Of a stretch of DNA of 64,000 nucleotides, positions 43,452 to 52,849 are shown piece by piece. The stretch is from assembly GCA_020636255.1 (NCBI GenBank), contig JACJYE010000018.1, positions 9,099-73,098 of the forward strand, written 5' to 3'. Position 1 is the stretch's first letter. The number at the start of each line of letters is the position of its first letter. The position numbers and the translations under genes are program-made. The DNA comes from Lewinellaceae bacterium. Lineage in GTDB: Bacteria > Bacteroidota > Bacteroidia > Chitinophagales > Saprospiraceae. A model generated the notes under the pieces. The model was given only the letters and a program-made list of their open reading frames with translations, searched no databases and was not told where the DNA came from.

Positions 43452-44585
43452 ATGAACACTATTTCCTTTCAATGTTCAGGCGTTGAACAATTGGAACAAC
43501 AGCTTTCCGGCAGGCTTCCCGAGGGTTTCCGGCCACAGCTCGCCATTGTTTTCAGCTCTATTCAGCATAGCCTGGAGCCGATACGGCAGGTTTTTTTGCA
43601 GCACCAGATCGACGTCATAGGCTGCAGTACTGCCGGTGAGATCGTAGACGGCCACCTCTGCGAAGACGCTATAGCCGTATTGCTGATGAGCCTCGACAAG
43701 CAGGCCTACCGGCTTGTGCTAGAGCAATTCCATGATGGCGATGTTTACCAGGCTGCTGTTCGTGCAGGGAATGCCGCCAAAACCTGGTTTTCATCGCCTG
43801 CCTTGTTGATATTGTCCGGCGGTTTTGGCATCGACGCAGAGGCCCTTGTGTCCGGCCTCAAGGCCACGTTGGGCAATAACTGCCCTATCTACGGCGGGTT
43901 GGCCGGCGATGGGCTACGGCTGGACAAGACCTACGCATTCACCGGCCATACACTGAGCAGTAGTGGCATGGCGGTGTTGGTTTTCGATACGAATAAGGTA
44001 AGCATTCAGGGTTTGGCCATCAGTGGATGGGAGCCTGTCGGGGGCGAGAACGTGATCACCAAAGCGGATGGCAATATCGTCTACGACATCAACGGCGAGC
44101 CGGCCTATGACGTATTTACACGGTATTTCGGCCTTACCAGCACAGAAAAGGACAACGATTCACTGATCGGCCTGCAGACCAACTACCCCTTCCAGTTCAT
44201 ACGGGAAGGAGGGCATTCGATCCTTCGCTCCCCGCTCCTGGTCGATGAAAAAAAGAGAACGATCATGCTTGCCGCAAGCGTACAAGCGGGCGATAAGTTC
44301 CGGTTTTCGTATTCACCCGGTTTCGAGATCATCGAGCAGGCCATTGATGCGTTCGGGGTATTTCAGGAAAGCGTGCCCGATACCGATGCCGTAGTCCTCT
44401 TTTCCTGCAAGGGCCGCCACGGCGCATTCGGGCCTTTACCGGAAAAGGAAATCAGCGGCATTTATAATATGTGGAAAAAACCGATGGCCGGTTTCCTGTC
44501 GTATGGCGAGATCGGCAATATCGGCTCGGGGGCCTGTGAATTTCACAATGAGACCTGCTCTCTGGTGCTCATCAAAGAACGGTAG
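43452..44585 (+). CDS. FIST domain signal-sensing protein
   Basis: 377 residues with no signal peptide, made of a FIST_N domain (about 25-215; IDVIGCSTAGEI, CPIYGGLAGDG) and a FIST_C domain (about 220-365; YPFQFI, VVLFSCKGRHGAFG, GFLSYGEIG). FIST proteins are predicted cytosolic sensors of small ligands, possibly amino acids, and are commonly linked to histidine kinases or methyl-accepting proteins. Here the gene ends 3 bases before a histidine kinase starts, a split version of FIST-kinase fusions, so it probably feeds its signal to that kinase. Confidence 0.93.
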   Translation: MNTISFQCSGVEQLEQQLSGRLPEGFRPQLAIVFSSIQHSLEPIRQVFLQHQIDVIGCSTAGEIVDGHLCEDAIAVLLMSLDKQAYRLVLEQFHDGDVYQAAVRAGNAAKTWFSSPALLILSGGFGIDAEALVSGLKATLGNNCPIYGGLAGDGLRLDKTYAFTGHTLSSSGMAVLVFDTNKVSIQGLAISGWEPVGGENVITKADGNIVYDINGEPAYDVFTRYFGLTSTEKDNDSLIGLQTNYPFQFIREGGHSILRSPLLVDEKKRTIMLAASVQAGDKFRFSYSPGFEIIEQAIDAFGVFQESVPDTDAVVLFSCKGRHGAFGPLPEKEISGIYNMWKKPMAGFLSYGEIGNIGSGACEFHNETCSLVLIKER

Positions 44586-44588
44586 CCC

Positions 44589-45626
44589 ATGGCTTCTCCA
44601 CTGAATAGCCTGGCCGCGGCCATACAATCGCTGGAGACTATCAGCGAAGAAGAACGGGCACTGCTCCTGAGGCATACCGATAGGTTGAACAAAGAACTCG
44701 ACGTGCTGGACTTCGCCCTGAAAAGGACGCAGAAGGATAAGTCTATCGTCGTCAACATCCTCAAAGCGACCATCGAAGACCTGGAAAAAAGCAAGCTGTT
44801 GCTCGAAGAGTCCAACCGGCAGCTCGTCTTTCAGCAGGAAGAGCTCCGGGAACAAAAAAGAGTGATCGAAGAGAACTCCGCCAGACTGGATGAGAACCTG
44901 CGGAAGCTGGAGTTTTCCTACAAAGAGCTGGAGCAGTTTTCCTATATCGCTTCTCACGACCTGAAAAGCCCCCTGCGCAATATCGCAAGTTTTGCCCAGC
45001 TCTTGAGAAGGCGTTACTACGGCCAATTGGGCCAGGACGCCAACGACTATATCGATTTCATCGTTTCCGGCGCCTTCCAGATGTCGGAAGTCATACAGGC
45101 CCTGCTGGAGTATTCTATGGTCGGGCAGGATTATACCGAGTTGACGGATGCCGACCTTAACGAGGTCATGATGGACATCAGAGCCAATCTGCGAAGAGAG
45201 ATAGACGACAACAGGGTTACTTTTTTGTACAAAAAGCTGCCACACATCAAAGGCATCAGGGCCAGCTTTATTCAACTCTTCCAGAACCTGGTGAGCAATG
45301 CTATAAAATTCCGTGCCGAAGCGGACCCGGTGATCCGGATCTGCTGCAAGCCCAGGGGCAACGGCTGGGCTTTTAAAGTTTCCGACAATGGCATCGGTAT
45401 GGACGAGGCCTATCAGGGCAAGGCTTTCCTACCCTTCCAGCGGCTGAATGGCCCCGACACCCCCGGCACCGGCATCGGCCTGGCCATCTGCAAAAAGATC
45501 GTCAAGATGCATAAGGGGGAGATCTGCTACCACAGCAACCCCGGCGCAGGCACGACCTTCAGCTTCACTTTATTCCCGATAGATGCCACCCCTGCCATGA
45601 AGCACCTGGAGAAGCAGGTTGGGTAA
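44589..45626 (+). CDS. Cytosolic histidine kinase paired with FIST
   Basis: 345 residues. A long predicted coiled coil (about 25-115, rich in Glu, Lys and Leu) precedes HisKA with H123 in YIASHDLKSPLRN and a HATPase domain with N box LFQNLVSNAIKF, G1 DNGIGMD and G2 GTGIGLAICKK. The DLKSPLRNI motif places it with phytochrome-type kinases. There is no membrane segment, so input must come from a partner, most likely the FIST protein 3 bases upstream. No response regulator is adjacent; the output partner is unknown. Confidence 0.93.
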   Translation: MASPLNSLAAAIQSLETISEEERALLLRHTDRLNKELDVLDFALKRTQKDKSIVVNILKATIEDLEKSKLLLEESNRQLVFQQEELREQKRVIEENSARLDENLRKLEFSYKELEQFSYIASHDLKSPLRNIASFAQLLRRRYYGQLGQDANDYIDFIVSGAFQMSEVIQALLEYSMVGQDYTELTDADLNEVMMDIRANLRREIDDNRVTFLYKKLPHIKGIRASFIQLFQNLVSNAIKFRAEADPVIRICCKPRGNGWAFKVSDNGIGMDEAYQGKAFLPFQRLNGPDTPGTGIGLAICKKIVKMHKGEICYHSNPGAGTTFSFTLFPIDATPAMKHLEKQVG

Positions 45627-45758
45627 GGCATTAGGTACAGGATACAAGGTTTCCCACCCCAGCCCGGATGGCAGCAGAGGTACAAAGAACGAGAAACAGA
45701 TATAAACTTCGGATTGACGGGGCGCCGCCGCCGCGAGAGCTTGCTGCGCACAATCGCT

Positions 45759-45766
45759 GATCTTTG
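45759..45766 (+). promoter_or_regulatory. Candidate -7 box GATCTTTG for NhaA
   Basis: A one-mismatch match to TAnnTTTG, 25 bases before the ATG at 45791. It overlaps a possible TTG start at 45764, which therefore seems unlikely to be used. Confidence 0.3.
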
Positions 45767-45790
45767 GGGTTTTATGGAAAAACCCAATAT

Positions 45791-47125
45791 ATGGCCAGGA
45801 TATTCCGTAAAACAGCTTCCACCCTCCGCAACCTGGCCCGATCGGAAGCAGCCAGCGGGTTACTGCTCCTGCTGTTCACTGCGCTGGCAATGCTTTGGGC
45901 CAATTCAGGTTGGGGCGCCTATTATTTTGAATTCTGGGAAACGTCGCTGGAGGTGCACTTCGGCGACATGCAGTTTGAAAAGCCGCTTCTGGTTTGGATC
46001 AACGACGGGCTGATGGCGCTGTTCTTTTTTCACATCGGGCTGGAGATCAAGCGTGAAGTGCTGGTAGGAGAGCTATCGGAGCCCCGGCAGGCCTTTCTGC
46101 CGCTGTTTGCCGCTATAGGCGGCATGGCCTTCCCCGCTGCCATTTTCTGGCTGCTGAACCGTGGCCATACAGGAGCGGAGGGCTGGGGAGTACCCATGGC
46201 CACGGATATCGCTTTTTCCCTGGGCATCCTGCTGCTGCTGGGCAAGCGGGTGCCGCTGAGCTTCAAGGTTTTCCTCGTGGCCTTTGCCATCGCCGACGAT
46301 ATCGGCGCGGTGCTGGTCATTGCCCTATTCTATACTGGCGAGGCCAACTGGCACTATCTGGCCATTGCGGCGGCGGTATACCTTGCCATCTGGCTGGCGA
46401 ATGCCCTGAATTTCCGGCGCCCGCCACTTTACGCCATTCTGAGCATCGCCATGTGGTATTTCTTTTTAAAAGCGGGTGTGCACCCCACGGTAGCCGGCAT
46501 TCTGGGCGCTTTTGCCATACCGGCCAACAACAAGCTGCGCATGGCCAATTTTGTGAGCAAGGCCAAAGGAGCCCTCAACGAATTCCTCGACAACCGGGCC
46601 AACGCCACGGAGCAGTTCCTGGCAAAGGCCCAACTGCGTGCGATATCCGAAATAGAGCAATACTCCGATATGGTGCAGCCGCCGCTCCAGCGCCTCGAAC
46701 AGATGCTGGCCCCGTACGTCACCTTTCTGATCATGCCGGCTTTTGCGCTGGCCAACGCAGGCGTGTCGCTCCAGAGCGAAGCGCCGGCCGTGGGGCCGCT
46801 CACCTGGCACATCGGGCTTGCCCTGGCACTTGGTAAGGTATCGGGTATCAGCCTGTTCTGCTGGCTGGGCGTGAAGTCGGGCCTGGCTACCCTGCCCAAG
46901 GGCTGCAGCTGGCTGCAACTGGCCGGGATGGGTTTTCTCGGCGGCATTGGCTTTACGATGTCGCTCTTTATAGGAAGCCTGGCCTTCGACGATATAGCCC
47001 TGCTCAACCCGGCGAAAATAGGCATCCTCGCCGGGTCGCTGCTATCGGGCATCATCGGGTATTCGATACTTCGCTATTCGTTCCGGCGTGCAGGCCCGGA
47101 GGTGAAGCGCTTGCCCATGCCATGA
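45791..47125 (+). CDS. nhaA: Na+/H+ antiporter NhaA
   Basis: 444 residues with about 11-12 transmembrane segments. Signature stretches are DGLMALFFFHIGLEIKRE, PMATDIAFSLGIL and the ion-binding ADDIGAVLVIALFY with its paired Asp residues, plus GFLGGIGFTMSLFI near the end. It exchanges internal Na+ for external protons across the inner membrane and supports salt and alkaline pH tolerance, which fits a marine or saline habitat. The start at 45791 (MARIFRK) is preferred over an in-frame TTG at 45764 because of the promoter-like box between them. It stands alone as a transcription unit. Confidence 0.95.
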   Translation: MARIFRKTASTLRNLARSEAASGLLLLLFTALAMLWANSGWGAYYFEFWETSLEVHFGDMQFEKPLLVWINDGLMALFFFHIGLEIKREVLVGELSEPRQAFLPLFAAIGGMAFPAAIFWLLNRGHTGAEGWGVPMATDIAFSLGILLLLGKRVPLSFKVFLVAFAIADDIGAVLVIALFYTGEANWHYLAIAAAVYLAIWLANALNFRRPPLYAILSIAMWYFFLKAGVHPTVAGILGAFAIPANNKLRMANFVSKAKGALNEFLDNRANATEQFLAKAQLRAISEIEQYSDMVQPPLQRLEQMLAPYVTFLIMPAFALANAGVSLQSEAPAVGPLTWHIGLALALGKVSGISLFCWLGVKSGLATLPKGCSWLQLAGMGFLGGIGFTMSLFIGSLAFDDIALLNPAKIGILAGSLLSGIIGYSILRYSFRRAGPEVKRLPMP

Positions 47126-47130
47126 ATCCC

Positions 47131-47143
47131 AGAGCTTGTCTGG
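47131..47143. repeat. Fragment of the palindromic repeat arm
   Basis: AGAGCTTGTCTGG resembles the start of the arm AGAGCTTGTTTGG. It lies 6 bases after the nhaA stop and overlaps the -33 region of the next gene. Confidence 0.4.
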
Positions 47144-47155
47144 GGCAAAAAGGAG

Positions 47156-47163
47156 TATCTTTG
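47156..47163 (+). promoter_or_regulatory. Candidate -7 box TATCTTTG
   Basis: A full match to TAnnTTTG, 45 bases before the ATG at 47209, with a TTG 17 bases upstream inside a repeat fragment. Confidence 0.45.
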
Positions 47164-47208
47164 GGCTAAAATACCCTATCTTCCTGCCTTAACAATTCCG
47201 CTCCCACC

Positions 47209-49068
47209 ATGCGCCTGAGTTTCGCAATCCTGGCCCTGTTCCTAAGCATACAGGGCCTTGCCCAGTCTGCCCCTTCCTGCAACCTCCACATCGGCATCAA
47301 CCTGGCCGGCCCGACGGATTACAATGCCGAATGGCCGTTCGTCGACATCATGCGCTACTGCCGGGCCTGGGAAACCACCAACGCTACCTGGGTAGGCGGC
47401 GGCCAGAACCTCTGGAATACTGGACTGATCAGTTTTTTCGACTTCGACGAGCAGGGCTACCCACTGGAAGTACCGCTGAATATCGACAACCCCAATGCCG
47501 ATACCGAGCAGGTTATCCGCACCGTATGGGCAAATACCACAGCCTTGCCGGCTGGCATCTACACCCTGCTGTACGATGGCGACGGCGAGATCGTTTTCCG
47601 CTTCGACGCCACCGTCGTCAGCCAGTCGCCAGGGCGTATGGAAGTGGCTGTTATTCCCAACGACAACATCATGGCCCTGCAGATCATGCGCTCCAACCCC
47701 GATGACCACATCCGCAACATCCGCTTCCTCATGCCTGGCACGGAGGGCACTTATGTGGCTAACCCCTGGTGCAATGATTTTATGGAAAAGGTAGCGCCTT
47801 TCAGGGCGCTGCGTTTTATGGATTGGGGCCTGGCCAATAATTCCATTCTGAACAACTGGCCACAACGGCCTGTACCCGATGACTATACCTACACCATCAG
47901 CGGCGTGCCTTATGAATACTGGATCGACTTGTGCAATCGCCTGCAGGCCGACGCCTGGGTAAACGTCCCCCACCTGGCCGACGATAATTACGTCGAACAA
48001 CTGGCCACCCTTTTCCGCGATCAGCTCGGCCCCGGGCTCAAGGTGTACGTGGAATATTCCAATGAGCTGTGGAACTGGATCTTCGAGCAGGCCCACTATG
48101 GCAACGATGAGCTGAACCAGTCGCTACCCTGGCCCGAGCGCCTGGGCCCGCGCATCGCTGATGTGATGCAGATATGGACGGATGTTTTCGGGCCAGACAC
48201 GGCGCGCCTCGTGCGGGTGATGGGCGGGCAGCACGCCTGGCTCGATATCGGTACGCGCATTTACGCCCAGATAGAAGCCGAAGGCCGGGGGCACCTGATC
48301 GACGCTATTTCGCCGGCGGGTTATATGGGCTACGATGCCGATGCGATCGCCTTGCTCGGCTCTGCGGCCACCGGGCAGGATGTCGTCAGCAGCGCCCGTG
48401 CATTTACGTTCGACGAAAGCGAATACGCCATGCAGGGTTGGCGCGGCCATGCTGCGCTGGCAGCTGCCAAAGGCAAAAAGCTGGTATTTTACGAAGGCGG
48501 GCAGCATTTTACGCCCGACCCATGGGGTACGGTGCAGCCCTACAATCTGGCCCTGCTGGAGGCCCAGGCCATCCCGGAGATCCATGGCCTGTACCTGGAA
48601 CTGCTGGACACCCTGGCCCGCCTGTCCGATGAAGAGATGCTCTTTATGCACTTTTCCTTTATCGCTCCATTGGGCGACGCCCCCGAAGATGCGCGCTGGG
48701 GCAGCTTCGGCCTGCTCCCGCATCAGTTCGACATCCAACCGCCTTATACGGTGGAGAATGCTCCTAAGTACCGGGCCCTGCTCAGCTATATAGACTCCTG
48801 CAGCGTGGTATCGGCGCGGGAAGCGGCCCCGGCCGGCAGCCTGACAGCCTTCCCCAACCCTGGCAGCGGGCTTTTCCATTTGGCCTGTGATGGAGGGCGG
48901 CAGCCTCAGTCCTTCCGGGTGCTGAACCTCACCGGGCAACTCCTGATACAGGGCAGCTGGCCCGGCGACGGCCTGATCGACCTGTCGGCACTGCCCGCAG
49001 GAGCTTATTTGCTGCAGGCTACTGACGGGAGGCGCTGGTTGATGGAGCCGCTCATCCTGCACCGTTAG
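47209..49068 (+). CDS. Type IX secreted protein with a glycosidase-like barrel
   Basis: 619 residues. The signal peptide ends at GLAQ. The middle (about 190-510) reads like a clan-A TIM-barrel hydrolase: FRALRFMDWGL, DAWVNVPHLADDNYVEQLATL, then VYVEYSNELWNW, where E286 follows Asn in the way of an acid/base, and KKLVFYEGGQHF, where a Glu could be the nucleophile. I cannot assign a GH family. The C-terminal 75 residues (LTAFPNPGSGLFHL to LLQATDG) are a type IX sorting domain, so the protein should be secreted or surface-attached. The stop codon abuts a palindromic repeat. Confidence 0.85.
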   Translation: MRLSFAILALFLSIQGLAQSAPSCNLHIGINLAGPTDYNAEWPFVDIMRYCRAWETTNATWVGGGQNLWNTGLISFFDFDEQGYPLEVPLNIDNPNADTEQVIRTVWANTTALPAGIYTLLYDGDGEIVFRFDATVVSQSPGRMEVAVIPNDNIMALQIMRSNPDDHIRNIRFLMPGTEGTYVANPWCNDFMEKVAPFRALRFMDWGLANNSILNNWPQRPVPDDYTYTISGVPYEYWIDLCNRLQADAWVNVPHLADDNYVEQLATLFRDQLGPGLKVYVEYSNELWNWIFEQAHYGNDELNQSLPWPERLGPRIADVMQIWTDVFGPDTARLVRVMGGQHAWLDIGTRIYAQIEAEGRGHLIDAISPAGYMGYDADAIALLGSAATGQDVVSSARAFTFDESEYAMQGWRGHAALAAAKGKKLVFYEGGQHFTPDPWGTVQPYNLALLEAQAIPEIHGLYLELLDTLARLSDEEMLFMHFSFIAPLGDAPEDARWGSFGLLPHQFDIQPPYTVENAPKYRALLSYIDSCSVVSAREAAPAGSLTAFPNPGSGLFHLACDGGRQPQSFRVLNLTGQLLIQGSWPGDGLIDLSALPAGAYLLQATDGRRWLMEPLILHR

Positions 49069-49143
49069 AGCTTGTTTGGAGGCCGGATTTGATAGCGAAA
49101 AGTGGCCTTTTTTAGCTCAAAGGCTGGCCTCCAAACAAGCTCT
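49067..49143. repeat. Palindromic GCTTGTTTGGAGGCC element, 77-bp form
   Basis: Perfect 18-bp arms (49067-49084 and 49126-49143) flank GGATTTGATAGCGAAAAGTG and a T-rich remainder. TTA occurs on both outer sides of GAGCTTG, consistent with a 3-bp target duplication. The left arm overlaps the TAG stop of the upstream gene. Confidence 0.92.
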
Positions 49144-49292
49144 TAGTCAACTTTAAACGTGAAACCTGACACGAGCGAAGCGACTGATGAAATAAACTTT
49201 GAACAGTCCCGCAAAACCAGGGCTTTCCGGAGTAGCCCAAGCCATGCAGCCCATATTTACGCAACTTTTGCCCCGCGACTAACCCGCTCCGG

Positions 49293-49324
49293 TTTGCAAC
49301 TTTACCAAAAAAACCTTGTCTTTG
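49293..49324 (+). promoter_or_regulatory. Candidate promoter TTTG-N20-TGTCTTTG
   Basis: TTTG (49293-49296) and TGTCTTTG (49317-49324) are spaced by 20 bases, with one mismatch in the -7 box. The ATG at 49352 follows after 27 bases. Confidence 0.4.
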
Positions 49325-49351
49325 CATCAACAGAAACACCCGATTGAAACT

Positions 49352-51787
49352 ATGAAGCTCATCTTTACCCTCTTGTTCGCCCTGCTGCTGCTGGGCGTAC
49401 AAGCTCAGTCTGCCGCCATCCGCGGCCAACTTCAGGACGATGACAAGTCTGCCATCGTTTTTGCCAATGTCGCATTGTACAATGCAGCCGACAGCAGCCT
49501 GGCCAAAGTTGAGGCCAGTGACGAGGCCGGCATTTTCGCATTTAAAGGCATGCCTGCCGGCGACTATTACATCATTGCTACACATGTCGGTTCGGCCGAC
49601 CTCGAAAGGGACGACATTAGCCTGTCCCAGGGCCAACAGCTCGACCTCGGCGTGCTCAGTTTCGCACCGGCCGTTGTAGAATTGAAGGAAGCCACCGTCA
49701 CGGCTTCGCGTATGATGGTCGAGATCAAGCCCGACCGCACGGTATTCAACGTCGAAGGCACCGTTAACAGCACGGGCGCCGATGGCCTGTCGCTGCTGCG
49801 CAAAGCTCCGGGCGTTACCGTCGACAACAACGACAACATCAATGTGCTGGGCCGTTCCGGCGTTTTGCTCTACGTCGACGGCAAACGCCTGCCGCTGGCC
49901 GGCCAGGACCTGAGCAATTACCTGCAAAACCTGCCTGCCGAGCAGATCGACCGCATCGACATCATCACCAACCCTGGCGCCCGCTATGAAGCGGAAGGCA
50001 ATGCCGGCATCATCGATATTCGGTTGAAAAAAGACAAACGCCTGGGCGCCAACGGCTCGGTGAGCGCCACATTCAGCCAGGGGCAGTACCACCGTTCCAA
50101 CCTCAACGCGAGCGGCAACTACCGCAACGGCTTCATGAACGTATTCGGCAATGCCGGCACAGGCGACGGCGGCGGTTTTATGAATATGGACTTCCTCAGT
50201 TACCAGAACGGGCTCGCGCTCGACGAGATCAACAACCACCGCAATACCTGGAAGTACCACAACTACCGCATAGGCGCCGACTTCTTCCTCGGGGAGAAAA
50301 ACACCATCGGTTTCCTGGTGGACGCCAGGCGCGGAAGCCGCACCCACCGTTCGTTCAACCGCATCTCCATCGCCGATCAAAGCAACCCGGCGCTGATCGA
50401 CAGCATACTGGTGGCCTACAACACAGGCGATTACGGCCGGCAGGAGAACACCTACAACCTCAACTACCGCTTCGACAACCGCAAAGGGCGCAGCCTGAAC
50501 GTAGACGTCGACTACGGCACATACAATAACGACAGCGAGCGCTATCAGCCCAACCGCTACTACGACGCGAAAGAGGAGGTACTGCTTACAGAGGCCATCA
50601 ACAGCTTCGACACGCCCAGCGATATCGATATCTATACCTTCAAGGTGGACTACGAGGAGGAGCTCTGGGGCGGCAAGCTGGGCGCCGGCTCAAAGCTGAG
50701 CCGTGTCGTTTCCGATAATACCTTTTTATTCTATGACGTAGAAAACGGGGACGCCGTGCAGAACAACCGCCGGTCGAACCGCTTCCAATACGAGGAGAAC
50801 GTTTACGCCGGTTACCTGAATTACGCCCGCCCGATCGGGGAAAAGCTGAACGTCTCCGCCGGCCTGCGCGCCGAGCAGACCGACGCTACCGGCAACCTGC
50901 AAGCCTTCCTGGCGGAGCTCCAGGAGCCGCCGGTCGAATTCAATTACCTGAGCTGGTTCCCCAACGCGGGGCTGAGCTGGCAGCTCGGGCAAAAACACGT
51001 TCTGGCCCTGAATTACGGCCGGCGGATCAACCGGCCGGACTACAACGTGCTCAACCCTTTCAACAACCAGATCAGCCAGCTGTCTTACGAAAAGGGGAAT
51101 CCTTTCCTGCGCCCCGAGATCGTCAACAACCTGGAACTGGGGTACACCCTGGCCTCGCGCTACCACGTCAAGCTGGCCTACAGCCGCACCACCGGCCAGA
51201 TCACCCGCCTGATCGCCCCCGATGACGAGGACCCAAGGGCCGGCTTCATCACCTGGGCCAACCTGGCGGAGCAAAGCGTCTACAGCTTCAACTTCAGCGC
51301 CCCTGTACAGATCATGAAAGGCTGGAACGCCTATTTCAACCTCAGCGCGTCCCACCTCGACAACCAGGCCGATTATGGCAACGGCGCTGTTGTGGACGTG
51401 CAGGCCTTTACCTACAACATCTACCAGCAACATACTTTCAACCTGCCTGCCGGCTTCCTCGCCGAAGTATCGGGTTATTATTCCGGCCCTGGTATTTGGG
51501 GCGGCGTATTCAAATACGACCCCAACTGGAGCCTCGATATCGGCCTGCAGCGCAAGTTCTTCAACGACAAGCTCAATGCACGCCTCACCGTCAGCGATAT
51601 CTTCTACGAGACGGGCTGGTCGGGTGTATCCGAGTTCAACGGGCTGGTTTCTTCCGGTAGCGGCGCCTGGGACAGCCGCCGCGCCAGCCTTAGCCTGAGC
51701 TACCGCTTTGGGAATGAGAACGTCAAATCGCGCCGCCGCAATACGGGCCTGCAAGAGGAAGCCGGAAGGGTCGGTGGCGGGGAATAA
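49352..51787 (+). CDS. TonB-dependent outer-membrane receptor (non-SusC type)
   Basis: 811 residues. A signal peptide ending at VQAQ is followed by a carboxypeptidase-regulatory-like domain (AAIRGQLQDDDKSAIVFANV, to about residue 90), a plug (VTASRMMVEIKPDRTVFNVEG, then IDRIDIITNPGARYEAEGNAGIIDIRLKK region) and an outer-membrane beta-barrel of the OMP_b-brl_3 kind. The start at 49352 begins the signal peptide; an upstream in-frame TTG at 49316 is less likely. No SusD partner follows, so it probably takes up a siderophore, peptide or cofactor; the ligand is unknown. Confidence 0.9.
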   Translation: MKLIFTLLFALLLLGVQAQSAAIRGQLQDDDKSAIVFANVALYNAADSSLAKVEASDEAGIFAFKGMPAGDYYIIATHVGSADLERDDISLSQGQQLDLGVLSFAPAVVELKEATVTASRMMVEIKPDRTVFNVEGTVNSTGADGLSLLRKAPGVTVDNNDNINVLGRSGVLLYVDGKRLPLAGQDLSNYLQNLPAEQIDRIDIITNPGARYEAEGNAGIIDIRLKKDKRLGANGSVSATFSQGQYHRSNLNASGNYRNGFMNVFGNAGTGDGGGFMNMDFLSYQNGLALDEINNHRNTWKYHNYRIGADFFLGEKNTIGFLVDARRGSRTHRSFNRISIADQSNPALIDSILVAYNTGDYGRQENTYNLNYRFDNRKGRSLNVDVDYGTYNNDSERYQPNRYYDAKEEVLLTEAINSFDTPSDIDIYTFKVDYEEELWGGKLGAGSKLSRVVSDNTFLFYDVENGDAVQNNRRSNRFQYEENVYAGYLNYARPIGEKLNVSAGLRAEQTDATGNLQAFLAELQEPPVEFNYLSWFPNAGLSWQLGQKHVLALNYGRRINRPDYNVLNPFNNQISQLSYEKGNPFLRPEIVNNLELGYTLASRYHVKLAYSRTTGQITRLIAPDDEDPRAGFITWANLAEQSVYSFNFSAPVQIMKGWNAYFNLSASHLDNQADYGNGAVVDVQAFTYNIYQQHTFNLPAGFLAEVSGYYSGPGIWGGVFKYDPNWSLDIGLQRKFFNDKLNARLTVSDIFYETGWSGVSEFNGLVSSGSGAWDSRRASLSLSYRFGNENVKSRRRNTGLQEEAGRVGGGE

Positions 51788-51794
51788 CAGAGCG

Positions 51795-51835
51795 TGCTGA
51801 ATGCTGAATGTCCATATAGCATTCAGCATTCAGCA
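51795..51835 (+). terminator. Strong hairpin after the TonB receptor gene
   Basis: GCTGAATGCTGAATG (51796-51810) and its exact reverse complement (51820-51834) form a 15-bp stem with a 9-base loop, 8 bases after the stop codon. A T-run follows only at about 51850, so it may be a terminator or a 3' stabiliser. Confidence 0.6.
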
Positions 51836-51918
51836 TGCCTTACTCATCATTTTTTGCGCTCCACTCATAAAAACTGCCACTCAATAACGGAGGTTAGGAA
51901 ACCGCACTGCACTGCCCG

Positions 51919-51926
51919 TACCTTTG
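51919..51926 (+). promoter_or_regulatory. Candidate -7 box TACCTTTG for the methyltransferase gene
   Basis: A full match to TAnnTTTG, 87 bases before the ATG at 52014. No clear -33 box. Confidence 0.35.
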
Positions 51927-52013
51927 TTTCGTCAGGCGGATCGAGCCCCATGTAGTTCACGGGCTTACCCGCCGGGAAAACACCTGATTCCTAATTTCTA
52001 AAATCACCGACTA

Positions 52014-52808
52014 ATGAAAAGAGTTGCAGTGCTTTTGTACGGGGTAGTAGCTTACCTCATTTTCTTCTCCACATTCCTTTACCTGATCGGTTTCGTAGGC
52101 AACCTGCTCGTACCCAAGGCCCTCGACGGGCCGCTCGAGGTGTCCTGGGGTGTGGCGGCCCTCGTCAATGTATTGCTCATCCTGCTTTTCGGGCTGCAGC
52201 ACAGCATCATGGCCCGCCCGGCGTTTAAGGACTGGTGGACGAAGATCGTGCCCAAGCCCATCGAGCGGAGCACCTTCGTGCTGTTCACCTGTGCCTGCCT
52301 GATCACCATGTTCACATTCTGGCAACCGATGGGCGGCGCCGTATGGGTAGTGGAAAGCGCCTTTTGGAAAGGCGTATTATACGCTACCTTCGGCCTGGGC
52401 TGGGTAGTAGTGCTGGCCAGTACTTTCCTGATCAACCACTTCGACCTGTTCGGCCTGCGGCAGGTATGGCTCCGCTTCCGGGGCAAACCCTACACGCAAA
52501 TGCGTTTCCGCACGCCCCTGTTGTACAAGCACGTCCGCCATCCGCTATACCTGGGTTTCCTGATGGCCTTCTGGGCGGCGCCGGTAATGACGGTTACGCA
52601 CCTGTTCTTTGCCATAGGCCTTACGGCTTACATCCTCACCGCCATCCGGCTGGAAGAAAGGGACCTGATCCAACATTTCGGAGAGAAATACCGCAGCTAC
52701 CGTCAGGCCGTACCGATGCTCTTTCCCACCCTTTTCCGGAAGAAGGAAAAGCAGCTGTCTTACCTGACGATTATGCAGGGCTTGCGCGACGAGGGTAAAA
52801 GGCCATAG
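52014..52808 (+). CDS. mddA: MddA-like methanethiol S-methyltransferase
   Basis: 264 residues with about five transmembrane segments. The sequence follows the MddA pattern as I recall it: LYGVVAYLIFFSTFLYLIGFVGN, QHSIMARPAFKDWWTKIVP, ERSTFVLF, STFLINHFDLFGLRQVWL and LYKHVRHPLYLGFLMAFWA, the last being the SAM-binding isoprenylcysteine-methyltransferase-type core, then EERDLIQHFGEKYRSYR. MddA converts methanethiol to dimethyl sulfide with S-adenosylmethionine. The wider family includes NnrU and other membrane methyltransferases, so the substrate needs biochemical proof. It appears to be transcribed with the small membrane protein downstream. Confidence 0.82.
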   Translation: MKRVAVLLYGVVAYLIFFSTFLYLIGFVGNLLVPKALDGPLEVSWGVAALVNVLLILLFGLQHSIMARPAFKDWWTKIVPKPIERSTFVLFTCACLITMFTFWQPMGGAVWVVESAFWKGVLYATFGLGWVVVLASTFLINHFDLFGLRQVWLRFRGKPYTQMRFRTPLLYKHVRHPLYLGFLMAFWAAPVMTVTHLFFAIGLTAYILTAIRLEERDLIQHFGEKYRSYRQAVPMLFPTLFRKKEKQLSYLTIMQGLRDEGKRP

Positions 52809-52849
52809 CCCCACTCTCCGCTGGCAGGACTCAAAACCATCAAAATCAA

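Noticed and set aside
49112..50380. Antisense open frame opposite the TonB receptor
   Set aside because: It lies opposite a clear outer-membrane receptor, and its last residues come from a palindromic repeat.
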